A stretch of 64,000 bases of DNA from Paracoccus aestuarii (GTDB lineage Bacteria; Pseudomonadota; Alphaproteobacteria; Rhodobacterales; Rhodobacteraceae). Below the pieces are notes generated by a model that saw nothing but the letters and a program-made list of their open reading frames with translations, did not search any database and had not been told where the DNA came from. The DNA lies in the NCBI RefSeq assembly GCF_028553885.1, contig NZ_CP067170.1, positions 124,001 through 188,000 of the forward strand, written 5' to 3'. Positions 7,683 through 15,822 of the stretch are shown piece by piece (positions within the stretch are counted from its first letter, which is position 1; every line of letters starts with the position of its first letter). Made by a program: the position numbers and the translations under genes.

Positions 7683-8768
7683 CTAGCTGTCTGCGGCACT
7701 GACGGGTGCGCTCTCTGCGGCGCTGCGGGTCGCGCCGCCTTCCTCGCTGGCTACCGCGCTCCCGGAGGGCGCGGCCTCGATCCGGGCCGCCAGGGCGTCG
7801 AGCCGGGCCTCGATCTCGGCGCGGAGAGCGGGGCGGTAGATCTCCCGGGTCACGTTCAGCATGTCGGCGAACTCGGCCTGAGGAACGACCGCATCGGGAA
7901 AGCTCCGGCACAGATCGCGATGCATTCGTGTCTCGGCCGCGCAGGCAGCGGCGCCGGTGGGCATGACCAGCTCGCGCAGCACCCGCACGGCGGCCCCCTT
8001 GGGCAGGCCCAGCTGATGGCGGTGGCGCTTGGTCGGATGGGCGGAATAGCCCAGCTTCAGGAAGTGCCGTCCGTCATGGCGCAGGTCCAGGAGGTAGATC
8101 CGGCTCTCCCGCGCGCTCCAGCTCTGCCCGCAACCGGGGCAGTCGACCTGGCCCCAGGAAAGGTTTGCCCGGGCGAGGCGCCGCTCAGTCCCGCAGACAT
8201 GGCGGTAGAGGTGGTAGTTCGGGTTGCCCTCCGGGTCCGGCCCGATCCGGGTCCAGCCGTGCTTTGCTGCGATGGCCGCCTCGCGGGCGGCAAAGCAGGT
8301 CTCGCAGCGCAGCCCGGTCAGCCCCTCGGCCACGCGGATGATGATCTCGTATTGCCGCCGGAGCACATGGCCGCAGCGGGCGCGGTAGAACCCGTAGGCG
8401 GTGCTCTGCGGATCACGGCCCAGATACACCAGCGCCGCCCGGATCGCTGTGTCGCTGCGGCGAGCCTCCAGGCAGGCATGGCAGATCGGCTGCGCAACCG
8501 TCAGCACGGAGATCCGGCAGGCGAAGACATGACCACAGGTTCGGCAGCAGAGCGCCAGATGCAGGCGGTCGATGACCCGGGCGGCGATGTCGAAGCCCTT
8601 GGCGGCGGCGGCGCGGGACCAGCGGGCGGCGACGGGGCCCGGATGGACGGCCAAGGGCGTGCCCTCCACGAGGATCGTGTCCGGGGCGTCGGGGGCCTCG
8701 TGAGTAACAGTTGGGCAGGAAGGAACGATCGCCCGGCGAGGTGCGGCGGAACGGGGTCTGCGGGGCAT
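7683..8768 (-). CDS. zinc-ribbon protein with GIY-YIG/T5orf172-type C-terminal domain
   Basis: 361 residues. The N-terminal 215 residues carry repeated cysteine pairs typical of small zinc ribbons: C75-C78, C96-C99, C155-C158 and C210-C213, plus single cysteines at 132 and 192. Residues 224-310 resemble the T5orf172/MUG113 branch of the GIY-YIG superfamily: IYLLDL, then KLGYSAHPTKRHR with the expected arginine, then an AAETRMHRDL segment with the expected glutamate. This suggests a DNA-binding nuclease. A GGAGG ribosome-binding site precedes the ATG. Neighbours are the FtsH-like protease and an unknown gene. The domain call is by pattern; activity is unproven. Confidence 0.6.
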   Translation of the reverse strand: MPRRPRSAAPRRAIVPSCPTVTHEAPDAPDTILVEGTPLAVHPGPVAARWSRAAAAKGFDIAARVIDRLHLALCCRTCGHVFACRISVLTVAQPICHACLEARRSDTAIRAALVYLGRDPQSTAYGFYRARCGHVLRRQYEIIIRVAEGLTGLRCETCFAAREAAIAAKHGWTRIGPDPEGNPNYHLYRHVCGTERRLARANLSWGQVDCPGCGQSWSARESRIYLLDLRHDGRHFLKLGYSAHPTKRHRHQLGLPKGAAVRVLRELVMPTGAAACAAETRMHRDLCRSFPDAVVPQAEFADMLNVTREIYRPALRAEIEARLDALAARIEAAPSGSAVASEEGGATRSAAESAPVSAADS

Positions 8769-8911
8769 GAATGCCTCCAGGAGCTAAGGTATGGAAAACC
8801 CGCCCTCGCGCGACCCGTCCGCGCGAGGGATATGCAAGGCGCATGCACCATCAGGCCGAACCCCAGGCAGGGTCGGGACGGAAATCAGCGCGGATCAGAA
8901 AGGGGAAGGAG

Positions 8912-9436
8912 TCAGGCCGGGACCGGCGCTGCGATCTCCGGAGCGTCCGGCGCGATCTCGCGAGGATCGAGATGGCAGGGCAGGGCCGACATCTCCCGGA
9001 TGCGCAGGCGCGTGCTCCGCAGCATTTGCCGGCAGCGCCAGGCGGCGGCGCCATCGCCGGGGCAGGCGAAGAGGGCCGGGGCCCTGTCGAGGACCTGCCG
9101 GGCCTCGAGAAACTCGGCATTCGCGCCCGCCTGCATCAGCAGGTAGCAGATCACCGCCATGTGCCGCAGCGGCCGGTCCTCGGGGCGGATGATCTCCGCG
9201 CTGCGGACCCTGTCGATCCGGGCAAGGACGTCCGTGCGCGCCGCTTCGGCATCGCCGAGCCAGGCGGCAAAGCCCGGATCCTCGCTGTCGGCCGCGCTGA
9301 TGTCGCGCTCGGCCTCGACATGGGCCGTGAGAGCCGCGACGAGCCCCGAGAAGGCCCGCGAGATCGGCGTGTGGGTGAAGTGGCGCGATGCCGGTTCCGT
9401 CACGCCGAAAGGCGTGGTAAGGCTGCGATTAGCCAT
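8912..9436 (-). CDS. conserved hypothetical protein, 174 residues
   Basis: No recognised domain. The start at 9436 (MANRSLTTPFG) has AAGGA about 7 bases upstream; a longer frame to 9517 would run through the regulatory palindromes and is rejected. The protein is acidic and helical, with FAAWLGDAEAARTDVLARID and a hydrophobic MAVICYLLMQAGANAEFL segment, and seems soluble. It lies downstream of a divergent ribbon-helix-helix gene and upstream of the zinc-ribbon gene, in a series of accessory genes. Confidence 0.55.
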   Translation of the reverse strand: MANRSLTTPFGVTEPASRHFTHTPISRAFSGLVAALTAHVEAERDISAADSEDPGFAAWLGDAEAARTDVLARIDRVRSAEIIRPEDRPLRHMAVICYLLMQAGANAEFLEARQVLDRAPALFACPGDGAAAWRCRQMLRSTRLRIREMSALPCHLDPREIAPDAPEIAAPVPA

Positions 9437-9501
9437 CGTTGATCCTTTCTCGATCAAGCTGGTTAGGACCAGGTTGAGGGGGGCAACCCTCGCTTGGTCC
9501 G

Positions 9502-9530
9502 TTGCAAATGTGTGCAACTGAGTTTAATAT
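9502..9530 (+). promoter_or_regulatory. promoter with overlapping inverted repeat
   Basis: TTGCAA (9502-9507), exactly 17 bases and TAATAT (9525-9530) make a near-consensus sigma70 promoter reading right. The palindrome TTGCA-N6-TGCAA (9502-9517) overlaps its -35, and GTGTGCAAC (9510-9518) recurs in near-inverted form further right as AACTGCACAC. This fits autorepression by the following ribbon-helix-helix protein and possibly control of the leftward gene. Confidence 0.55.
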
Positions 9531-9572
9531 GCATCTTGCAAATCTAGATGTCAACTGCACACAATGAGATTC

Positions 9573-9725
9573 ATGGCGAAAACAGCAGCAATATCCGTCC
9601 GAGTTTCGCAGGAAACCAAGGAAGCTGTCGAAAAGGCGGCAAGCAATGACGACCGTTCAGTCGCATCGTATATCGACCGTCTTCTTGTTCAGCACCTGAA
9701 GGACACCGGTTACCTTCCGACGTGA
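9573..9725 (+). CDS. small ribbon-helix-helix (CopG/Arc-like) regulator
   Basis: 50 residues (53 if the in-frame ATG at 9564 is used). The sequence AKTAAISVRVSQETKEAVEK followed by DDRSVASYIDRLLVQHL has the beta-strand, helix, helix pattern of Arc/CopG-type regulators and of antitoxins with that fold. No toxin-like gene follows, so it is more likely a stand-alone repressor than half of a toxin-antitoxin pair. It is divergent from the 174-residue gene and has a strong promoter carrying palindromes. The length is normal for the fold. Confidence 0.65.
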   Translation: MAKTAAISVRVSQETKEAVEKAASNDDRSVASYIDRLLVQHLKDTGYLPT

Positions 9726-10032
9726 TGCTGACAGTTGCCGACTTTTCAGCACATCGGCGCGAAGCTCGATGTCGGTAGAGTTGATTAACAAAGCCATAGA
9801 TTCGAAGCGCGATTGCGGCGATCACAAGACATCAGGCGGTTTGCCTCTTCGAAAAGACATTGATTTGCCGCGCATCACCTATTGAGTGCTGCCTACGTTG
9901 GCGTTGATAACCGGCCCGAGCGCGAAGCGAGGAAAGCGCGGCGGGCTGATGCCTGCCCACGTCAGCACGGACTATCAGTTTGAAACGATCATAACAGTAA
10001 TGGAAGCAGGTGGTCCTTCCATTCCTCGTTGC
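9726..10032. other. intergenic, nothing recognised
   Basis: About 300 bases between the ribbon-helix-helix gene and the convergent exonuclease gene. GC content is slightly below the neighbourhood. No tRNA, hairpin terminator or credible small gene was found. Confidence 0.4.
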
Positions 10033-11046
10033 TCACCGTTTGCCGTGATCCGGACATGCGTCAGCGACCAGCTCTCGAAACGCACTTTCCCCGATGATCC
10101 GGATCGGGTGGCCCGCGTCCCGCATCTCTTCGGCCTTGCGGTGCTTGCTGCTCTTGTTGTGACCGGCCAGAACGGTCAGGTCCTGATCACCGACCACCAG
10201 ATGCGTGGTCTGCTTCGTCACCCCGGCCCGCACGCACATCCCCGCCTGCGCGGCCCGCGTGGCGGCCTCGGTCCGCGGCATCTGCAGGGCGCCCGTGAAG
10301 ACCACGACGGAACCCGCCAGCGCACCGGCCGGCTCGCCCTCCAGGGTCACCTTGGCGGCGTAGGTCTTGCGTGGTGGGGACTTCAGCAGATCCTCAAAGG
10401 GCAGCCCCAGCTGGCGCTCGGCATGAAGCACGACCATCGCCGCTGCCCGTGCATCCTCGCCCGCGTCATGATGGTGGAAGTCCAGCTTCAGCCTCTTCTT
10501 GAGGTTCGCCAGCCCATGCCCGCCATTCCCCTTCAGCTCGGGCCAGGCCCGCCGGGCGATCGTCACGCTGTCCGCCCACTTCCAATCCGGCACGTCCCGC
10601 CCGCAGCTGCGGCAGGCGGCCGTCACGGCCTGCCTGTCGAAATTGCTGTGCTGGACCAAGTGATGCGGGTCGAGGAGCGGCATCAGCATCTCGATGGCAT
10701 CCGTGAAGCAAGGCGCAGCCTCTACATGGTCAGGGCCGATCCCGTGCAGCCGGATGTTGAACGGGTCGAAGCGCATGCGCGGGTTGACCAGCATCGAGAA
10801 GGTCTCGATCCGGTCACCCTGGTCCACGCAGGCGATGCCGATCTGGCAGATGCTGGCCGCATCGCTGCAGGCGGTCTCGACGTCGATCGCGATGAACCGG
10901 AAGCGACCGGAGGGGATCCTGTCCGCATGGCCGAAGCGGGATCTGTCCGGCGCGGGTGCGGGCATCGGTGCCAGCCGACTGGCATCGGGACGCGGGTCGG
11001 TCTGCTTGGAGGAGGGACGGTCGAACAGCCAACTGAATACGGACAC
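10033..11046 (-). CDS. DEDDh 3'-5' exonuclease with C-terminal BRCT domain
   Basis: About 337 residues. An exonuclease domain of the DnaQ/epsilon type occupies the middle: FIAIDVETA supplies the first Asp and Glu, QHSNFDRQAV the next Asp, and HDAGEDARAA the His and final Asp, so the DEDDh set is complete. The C-terminus is a BRCT domain (GSVVVFTGALQMPRTEA, THLVVGDQDLTVL), which usually binds phosphoproteins or DNA ends. The GTG start at 11046 has GGAAGGG upstream. A role in DNA repair or end processing is likely; a stand-alone exonuclease-BRCT protein is less common than polymerase-associated forms. Confidence 0.82.
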   Translation of the reverse strand: MSVFSWLFDRPSSKQTDPRPDASRLAPMPAPAPDRSRFGHADRIPSGRFRFIAIDVETACSDAASICQIGIACVDQGDRIETFSMLVNPRMRFDPFNIRLHGIGPDHVEAAPCFTDAIEMLMPLLDPHHLVQHSNFDRQAVTAACRSCGRDVPDWKWADSVTIARRAWPELKGNGGHGLANLKKRLKLDFHHHDAGEDARAAAMVVLHAERQLGLPFEDLLKSPPRKTYAAKVTLEGEPAGALAGSVVVFTGALQMPRTEAATRAAQAGMCVRAGVTKQTTHLVVGDQDLTVLAGHNKSSKHRKAEEMRDAGHPIRIIGESAFRELVADACPDHGKR

Positions 11047-11300
11047 TGAAATACCCTTCCTCAAAACGCGGCATTGATAGGCCGGAACAAAATGGCGACG
11101 GCTAAGGCCAACGTAACATCGATAGCCGGATTGGTGGATGGCCTTCTTCCTCGCCGCGGGCCGGGAACAAGGCGCGTCGAAACCGAAAGGGGGCATCCAT
11201 GGTAACAGGGGAGTAGTCTGCGAAGAAAATCCATGGGTCGTGCCATCACCACGCCGACGGAAGTCAGTGCCCTAGGTGGCAGATGTCGGCGTCCGGAAAT

Positions 11301-11882
11301 CTACCGCTCGCCGCGCCGCCAATCCCAAGGCATCACGAAGCTGCCGCTCCAGACACCCCGCTGCGCGACCCGTGCCACGATCTCATCGGCATCATAGATG
11401 TCACCTCCATAGCGCCGGTATGCGACGGCCCAGCCATTCCGAACCATCCAGGCATTCAGATCGCGCGTGCCCGCATGACAGATGCCCACCACGCGGCCAT
11501 AACGGTCAATGTCCCGCTCTTCGCAGGTGACATCCTGTCCGCCGATCTGGGTTGCAAGCGCCTGCGTCGCCTCCGCGCCGCAGTTCCATTGGCGGCCGCC
11601 ACGCGTGCAGGTTTGAGCGGTCTCGGGCGCATCGATCCCGAAGAGGCGCACTCGCGTCCCCGCCACGTCCAATGTATCACCATCGAGAACCCGAACGCTG
11701 CCTGCATGGCGCTGCGTCGGCGGCTCCCCCGTGATGATCTCCTGTATCATGCCCTCGAGCATCTGCCGAAGCTGCGGATTGCTGTCGCCGATCACGAAAA
11801 GCGCGGCGACGATCGCCAGAGCGGCCAGCCACCCTTTGAGCCCGGGAGTGTTCTTGGCCTTGCGGCGACGTTTCTGCTTCAT
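11301..11882 (-). CDS. membrane-anchored thermonuclease (SNase-like)
   Basis: 193 residues. A basic N-terminus (MKQKRRRKAKN) and one hydrophobic helix (LAALAIVAALFVIG) form a signal anchor, followed by a staphylococcal-nuclease OB-fold. The catalytic arrangement is visible: VLDGDTLDVAGTRVRLFGID with the first arginine, DAPET, then ERDIDRYGRVVG carrying the glutamate and second arginine. Such Ca-dependent nucleases act outside the cytoplasm on DNA and RNA. It stands alone between two convergent or unrelated genes. Confidence 0.82.
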   Translation of the reverse strand: MKQKRRRKAKNTPGLKGWLAALAIVAALFVIGDSNPQLRQMLEGMIQEIITGEPPTQRHAGSVRVLDGDTLDVAGTRVRLFGIDAPETAQTCTRGGRQWNCGAEATQALATQIGGQDVTCEERDIDRYGRVVGICHAGTRDLNAWMVRNGWAVAYRRYGGDIYDADEIVARVAQRGVWSGSFVMPWDWRRGER

Positions 11883-12076
11883 CCCTCGGCTTTTAGGCGG
11901 GCGGACCGCATGGGCAAGCCCGAAATACCTGCATCGAGGGTCGATAGGCTCTGCCTCCATCAGGTCCTTTGGCCCTTGCCCCCGCCGCAACATTGCTGCT
12001 GCCACGGTGCAACCCTGTCGGTCCCGCCCTTCCGCGACCGCCGGGGGGCCATGAGCGATACCAAACGGGATGTTGG

Positions 12077-12859
12077 TCAGAGTGAACCCTGCAGCCGCTC
12101 CAACACCTTGGCGTGGAGTTCGGGTGACGCGCTTGCAACGATCCCCCCTCGTGATGCAAGAGTCAGGGGCTCTCCCCTCCAATCGGTGATCACTCCGCCG
12201 GCCTCCTGAACCACTGGGCACAGGGCGCAGATGTCATACGCATCCAAATCGTCGCCATTTATGCAGGCGTCGACGCGTCCCCTGGCAAGGGCACCATAAG
12301 CCAAGGCGCCCCCATCATGGACCCGCACGCGGCCCGTTGAGCGCAGCGCTTCGTATCCGAAGGCGGTTTCATCGCTGAAGCTGTCCGGGTTCGCCAGGCT
12401 GATGACGGCGCCCGTCATGTCGGTCCGCATACTGCTGCGAATTTGGCGTCCGGCGAACAGCGCGCCTTGACCGGCTGCAGCCGCATAGCGGGCGTGCGGA
12501 ACCGGCGTATCGATGATCCCCAGAACCGGCACGCCGTCCCTGCAGACAGCGATGAGAGACGCGTAGTTCAAAAGCCCGGCTCCGAACTGACGGGTTCCGT
12601 CGATCGGATCCAACACCCATGTGAAGGCGCTGGTCCCCGCCTGAGGGCCATATTCCTCCCCCAGAATGCCGTGCGACGGGAACTGCCGCCTGATCTCGCT
12701 GCGCCATCGTTCCTCGATCAGCAGGTCCGCCGGGGTCACGGACGAGCCATTCGGCTTGTAGTCTACCACGATATCGCTGCGCCATGCATCGGCGGCGATG
12801 TCTGCAGCCAGATCGGCCAAGCAGATCGCGGCCGCCATGAGACGATCAAGGTCCGACAT
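12077..12859 (-). CDS. inositol-monophosphatase-family phosphatase
   Basis: 260 residues. The metal-binding motifs of the Mg-dependent, Li-sensitive phosphatase family are present: GEEYG supplies the first Glu, DPIDGTRQF is the signature with two Asp, and DLDAYDICALCPVVQEAGG near the C-terminus supplies the last Asp. Family members hydrolyse inositol phosphate, 3'-phosphoadenosine 5'-phosphate or histidinol phosphate; the sequence resembles the HisN-like branch but does not settle the substrate. The start at 12859 is preceded by GGAGG; an upstream in-frame start at 12874 lacks one. Confidence 0.82.
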   Translation of the reverse strand: MSDLDRLMAAAICLADLAADIAADAWRSDIVVDYKPNGSSVTPADLLIEERWRSEIRRQFPSHGILGEEYGPQAGTSAFTWVLDPIDGTRQFGAGLLNYASLIAVCRDGVPVLGIIDTPVPHARYAAAAGQGALFAGRQIRSSMRTDMTGAVISLANPDSFSDETAFGYEALRSTGRVRVHDGGALAYGALARGRVDACINGDDLDAYDICALCPVVQEAGGVITDWRGEPLTLASRGGIVASASPELHAKVLERLQGSL

Positions 12860-13022
12860 CCTGTCCTCCGCCAAGGCGTTCAGCTAATCTGCTGGACATG
12901 ACATGTGAATGACGGCTCGGCCTGATGCGGCGTGGGGCGCATGCCGGTTCGACGGCAGCGAGACGAGTGGTCACCATGATGATCTCTGGCGGACGGCGCA
13001 GAAGCAGGAGGAGAGCTTTCGC

Positions 13023-13523
13023 ATGACAACGATACCAACACTCGTCACGGATCGGCTGTCCCTCCGGCCAATGCAGGCAGACGATTGGCCCGCCTATCAT
13101 CGCCTCATGGTATCCGACCGCTCGGTCTACATGGGCGGTCCGTTTTCGGAAGCTGTGGCCTGGGGAATGTTCTGTGCGGATCACGCCCAGTGGAGCCTGT
13201 TTGGCTGCGGCGCCCTGATGATCGAGAACAGGGCCAATGGCGGATGCCTGGGACAGGTGGGCATCAATTCAGGTCCGCTGTTTCCGGAATTCGAACTTGG
13301 ATGGTTTCTTTACCCCGAGGCCGAGGGACAGGGCTTCGCCCATGAGGCGGCAGTTGCCATGCGCTTATGGAGCCTTGGGGTGCGACACATTGATACGCTG
13401 GTCAGCTATGTTGATCCTGGCAACCGGAGATCAGCCAGATTGGCGGAGCGCCTTGGCGCGAGACTGGATCACGACGCCCGCCGACCTGATCCTTCTGATC
13501 TGGTCTACAGACACTACGGATGA
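13023..13523 (+). CDS. GNAT-family N-acetyltransferase
   Basis: 166 residues of the RimJ/RimL type. It begins LVTDRLSLRPMQADDWPAY, typical of this branch, and contains the acetyl-CoA-binding segment GWFLYPEAEGQGFAHEAA (a variant of the Q/R-x-x-G-x-G/A loop) and the C-terminal SYVDPGNRRSARLAERLGA motif. A GGAGGAG Shine-Dalgarno lies about 9 bases before the ATG. It probably acetylates a protein N-terminus or a small amine; the substrate is unknown. The gene is divergent from the phosphatase gene. Confidence 0.82.
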   Translation: MTTIPTLVTDRLSLRPMQADDWPAYHRLMVSDRSVYMGGPFSEAVAWGMFCADHAQWSLFGCGALMIENRANGGCLGQVGINSGPLFPEFELGWFLYPEAEGQGFAHEAAVAMRLWSLGVRHIDTLVSYVDPGNRRSARLAERLGARLDHDARRPDPSDLVYRHYG

Positions 13524-13970
13524 CGGATCGCCGTAAGTGTCAGACCTATCGCAATAGGTTGTCACAGACCTGACCAAGCGCCATCTGTTTTCGACACTGT
13601 GGAACATTCTGCTGATCTGCCCTTCCTGGTGCATCAGAACGGCGCGGGGCAGTCCAAAACACGCGCACTTGGCCCAGAGCGGCCTGACAGTGCCGGACTG
13701 AAGCTGCCTTGCAGCATTCCGAGACCGCACGTTCATGCTCGGCGGAGCGAGATCTAGCAGGCACAGTCTGCAATGCGGGACCTTCCGGTCATTCGCTGCA
13801 CCTGCAGCTTTGGCATCCTTACATGAGACAGATTCGCTCACAGGGCGACAAAGCCGCGAGATGGCGATGCAGCATGAGAAGCATGGCATCAGGGAAAGCG
13901 GACATTTTCAACCGCTCTTCCCGGACACGTATTAGGCGCGACGGACGCGGCAACGGTTCGCACAATCCAG
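13524..13970. other. gene-poor stretch with a short hairpin
   Basis: ACCTATCGCAATAGGT (13544-13559) is a perfect 6-bp stem with a 4-base loop just after the acetyltransferase stop; it lacks a T-tract, so termination is uncertain. The remaining 400 bases have only overlapping short frames with no recognisable product. Confidence 0.4.
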
Positions 13971-14732
13971 CTAGTGCTGCAGCACGGTGACTTTGACCAG
14001 CATCCAGACGGCCATCGCAATCATCATCAGGTTCTCCGTCAGCGACACGAAGCCCAAGGGAACGTTGCTGTCGCCGCCGACGCAGGCGCATTTCAACTCC
14101 CGCTTGTCGATGTAGACCGCCTTGAAGACCGACACCGCGCCGATCGTGCCAATGAACAGCGCCACGGGGATCGACAGCCACATCAGCGCCCCTGCGACCA
14201 TCAGGACGCCTGCGAGCCCCTCGGCGAAGGGATAGACATAGCCGTAGCGCACCCAACGCTGCGCCAGCAGGTCGTAGTTCAGGAACATGGTCGCGAAGCT
14301 CTCCACGTCCTTCAGCTTCTGCAGGGCCAGAAGACACATGGCGAAGGCCACGAACCACTCGGCTGCGGCGACCGTGATCAGCTGGCCAAGGGCAGCCCAG
14401 CTGGTGGCGAGAGCCATCGCGGCAGCCATTGCGAAGAGCGCGATCACCGGGCGGTAGGTCGTCGCGCTCTTGTCGCGGACCGTCTTGCCGAAATGCCGTC
14501 GCAGATCGTCATAGCCGCCGACGCGCTGGCCGCCGATGAAGGTCTGCGGCGTGGTCTGGACGCCGTGCTGCTGCTTGAACGCATCGACCTCGGCGCGGGT
14601 GGTCAGGTGATGATCCTCGACGCTGTAGCCCTGGCGGCGGAGGAGATCGAGCGACTTGAGCCCGTAAGGGCACATGTGCTTCGTCATCACCATCCGGTGC
14701 AGGGTCGCGGTTTTGGAAGTTGTTGTAGCCAC
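13971..14732 (-). CDS. glutaredoxin-domain plus MauE/DoxX-like membrane protein
   Basis: 253 residues. The N-terminal 75 residues look like a glutaredoxin fold (HRMVMTKHMCPYGLKSLDLL, then TTPQTFIGGQRVGGYDDL) with a single cysteine in CPYG in place of CPYC. The remainder has about four hydrophobic helices of the MauE/DoxX type (VIALFAMAAAMALATSWAAL, LAGVLMVAGALMWLSIPVAL, FIGTIGAVSVFKA), with a CACVGG cysteine pair near the C-terminus. The GTG start has GAGGG upstream. Last gene of the CueR-controlled set, it probably moves electrons or copper across the inner membrane. Confidence 0.75.
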   Translation of the reverse strand: MATTTSKTATLHRMVMTKHMCPYGLKSLDLLRRQGYSVEDHHLTTRAEVDAFKQQHGVQTTPQTFIGGQRVGGYDDLRRHFGKTVRDKSATTYRPVIALFAMAAAMALATSWAALGQLITVAAAEWFVAFAMCLLALQKLKDVESFATMFLNYDLLAQRWVRYGYVYPFAEGLAGVLMVAGALMWLSIPVALFIGTIGAVSVFKAVYIDKRELKCACVGGDSNVPLGFVSLTENLMMIAMAVWMLVKVTVLQH

Positions 14733-14741
14733 TGGAAACCC

Positions 14742-15194
14742 TCAATATCTTGCGAAGACGCTGGTGCCGGACGCGTTCCAAGCGATCACGTCGAAGGACT
14801 CAGTCTCATCGCCCATCTCCATCCCGGGCGAGCCAATGGGCATGCCGGGAACGGCCAGACCGGCCGCCTCGGGCCGCTGGTCCAGCAGGGCGCGAATGGC
14901 TTCGGCCGGGACATGCCCCTCAATCAGATAGCCCTCAACGAGGCCGGTGTGGCAGGACCAGAGGGCCTGAGGAACGCCATGCTGCTCCTTGAAGGCTGAA
15001 ACGTCGTCGGCCATGGTCACGTCGACGGTGAAGCCCGCCTGCCGCAAATGGTTGATCCAGGCGCCGCAGCAGCCGCAATCGGGCGAGCGAACCACCTTGA
15101 CCAGCGTTTCGGCTGCAGGCAGGGCGGCGAGCACGCCAGTTGCGGGGGCCAGGGCCGCGGCAAGCGCGGCGATAAACATACGCCTGTCGATCAC
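14742..15194 (-). CDS. DUF411 family periplasmic metal-binding protein
   Basis: 150 residues with an N-terminal export signal (IDRRMFIAALAAALAPATG). The twin arginine before a hydrophobic stretch could be a Tat or Sec signal. The mature domain has the DUF411 features VVRSPDCGCCGAWINHLRQA and a later HTGLVEGYLIEGHVP segment with conserved histidines. Members lie in copper- and silver-resistance operons and are thought to bind Cu. A GTG start at 15194 (AAGGA 7 bases upstream) overlaps the cueR stop by 4 bases, so the two are translationally coupled. Confidence 0.8.
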   Translation of the reverse strand: MIDRRMFIAALAAALAPATGVLAALPAAETLVKVVRSPDCGCCGAWINHLRQAGFTVDVTMADDVSAFKEQHGVPQALWSCHTGLVEGYLIEGHVPAEAIRALLDQRPEAAGLAVPGMPIGSPGMEMGDETESFDVIAWNASGTSVFARY

Positions 15195-15652
15195 GACGTG
15201 ATCCTTTCCTTGGGATGGGTGCGGTTTCGAGCATGGTGCCCGCAATCGTCTGGCGCCGGGGATGTCGCCGCCTCGAGGTTCCGCAGGATGGGGCACTCGG
15301 GACGGTCGTTTCCGGCACAGGACCGGGCCAGATCCTCGAGCGTTTCTGCCATCTCCTGCAGATGCGCGATCTTCTGGCGAAGGTCGCGCACCCGCGCCTG
15401 CGCCAGCGCCTTCACATCGGCGCTGCGCCTGCCGGTGTCGCGCCACAGATCCAGAAGATCCGTGATCTCCGCTACCGGGAAGCCCAGATCCCGCGCCCGG
15501 GCGATGAACCGGAGCATGTGGATGTCGGCCTCAGCATAGTCGCGATAGCCGGAGGCGGTGCGCCTTGCCGGCGGGATCAGGCCGATCTGCTCGTAATAGC
15601 GGATCATCTTCGCCGATACGCCCGAGCGGGAAGAAGCATCTCCGATGTTCAT
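15191..15652 (-). CDS. cueR: CueR-like Cu(I)-responsive MerR regulator
   Basis: 153 residues. A MerR winged helix at the N-terminus (MNIGDASSRSGVSAKMIRYY, EQIGLIPPA) is followed by a dimerisation helix and the metal-binding loop CAGNDRPECPIL, whose two cysteines spaced eight residues apart match CueR rather than the mercury or zinc regulators. The basic, His-rich tail extends beyond the usual 130-135 residues. It leads an operon with the DUF411 and glutaredoxin/MauE genes and has a MerR-type promoter with a 19-base spacer in front. Confidence 0.88.
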   Translation of the reverse strand: MNIGDASSRSGVSAKMIRYYEQIGLIPPARRTASGYRDYAEADIHMLRFIARARDLGFPVAEITDLLDLWRDTGRRSADVKALAQARVRDLRQKIAHLQEMAETLEDLARSCAGNDRPECPILRNLEAATSPAPDDCGHHARNRTHPKERITS

Positions 15653-15681
15653 GGACTGAGCTCCATCATGTCTTTGGAGCG

Positions 15682-15712
15682 GATATGGGGCTTCCCATCA
15701 TGGGAAGGTCAA
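15682..15712 (-). promoter_or_regulatory. CueR-type promoter with 19-bp spacer
   Basis: On the minus strand TTGACC (15707-15712) and CATATC (15682-15687) are separated by exactly 19 bases, the long spacer characteristic of MerR-family promoters. Within it lies the perfect dyad CTTCCCATCATGGGAAG (15691-15707), close to known CueR sites. It should drive cueR-DUF411-glutaredoxin/MauE with copper-dependent activation and autoregulation. Confidence 0.8.
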
Positions 15713-15822
15713 GAGCGGCGTCAGGATTTTCCTGATGCCTAACCTCCTCTGTTTCTGCTGATGCGGAAGAGGTAGCTGTGCCAGAAGCCGCGCGGTGCAG
15801 TGCCGCGCGGCCCCAGGGTGGA

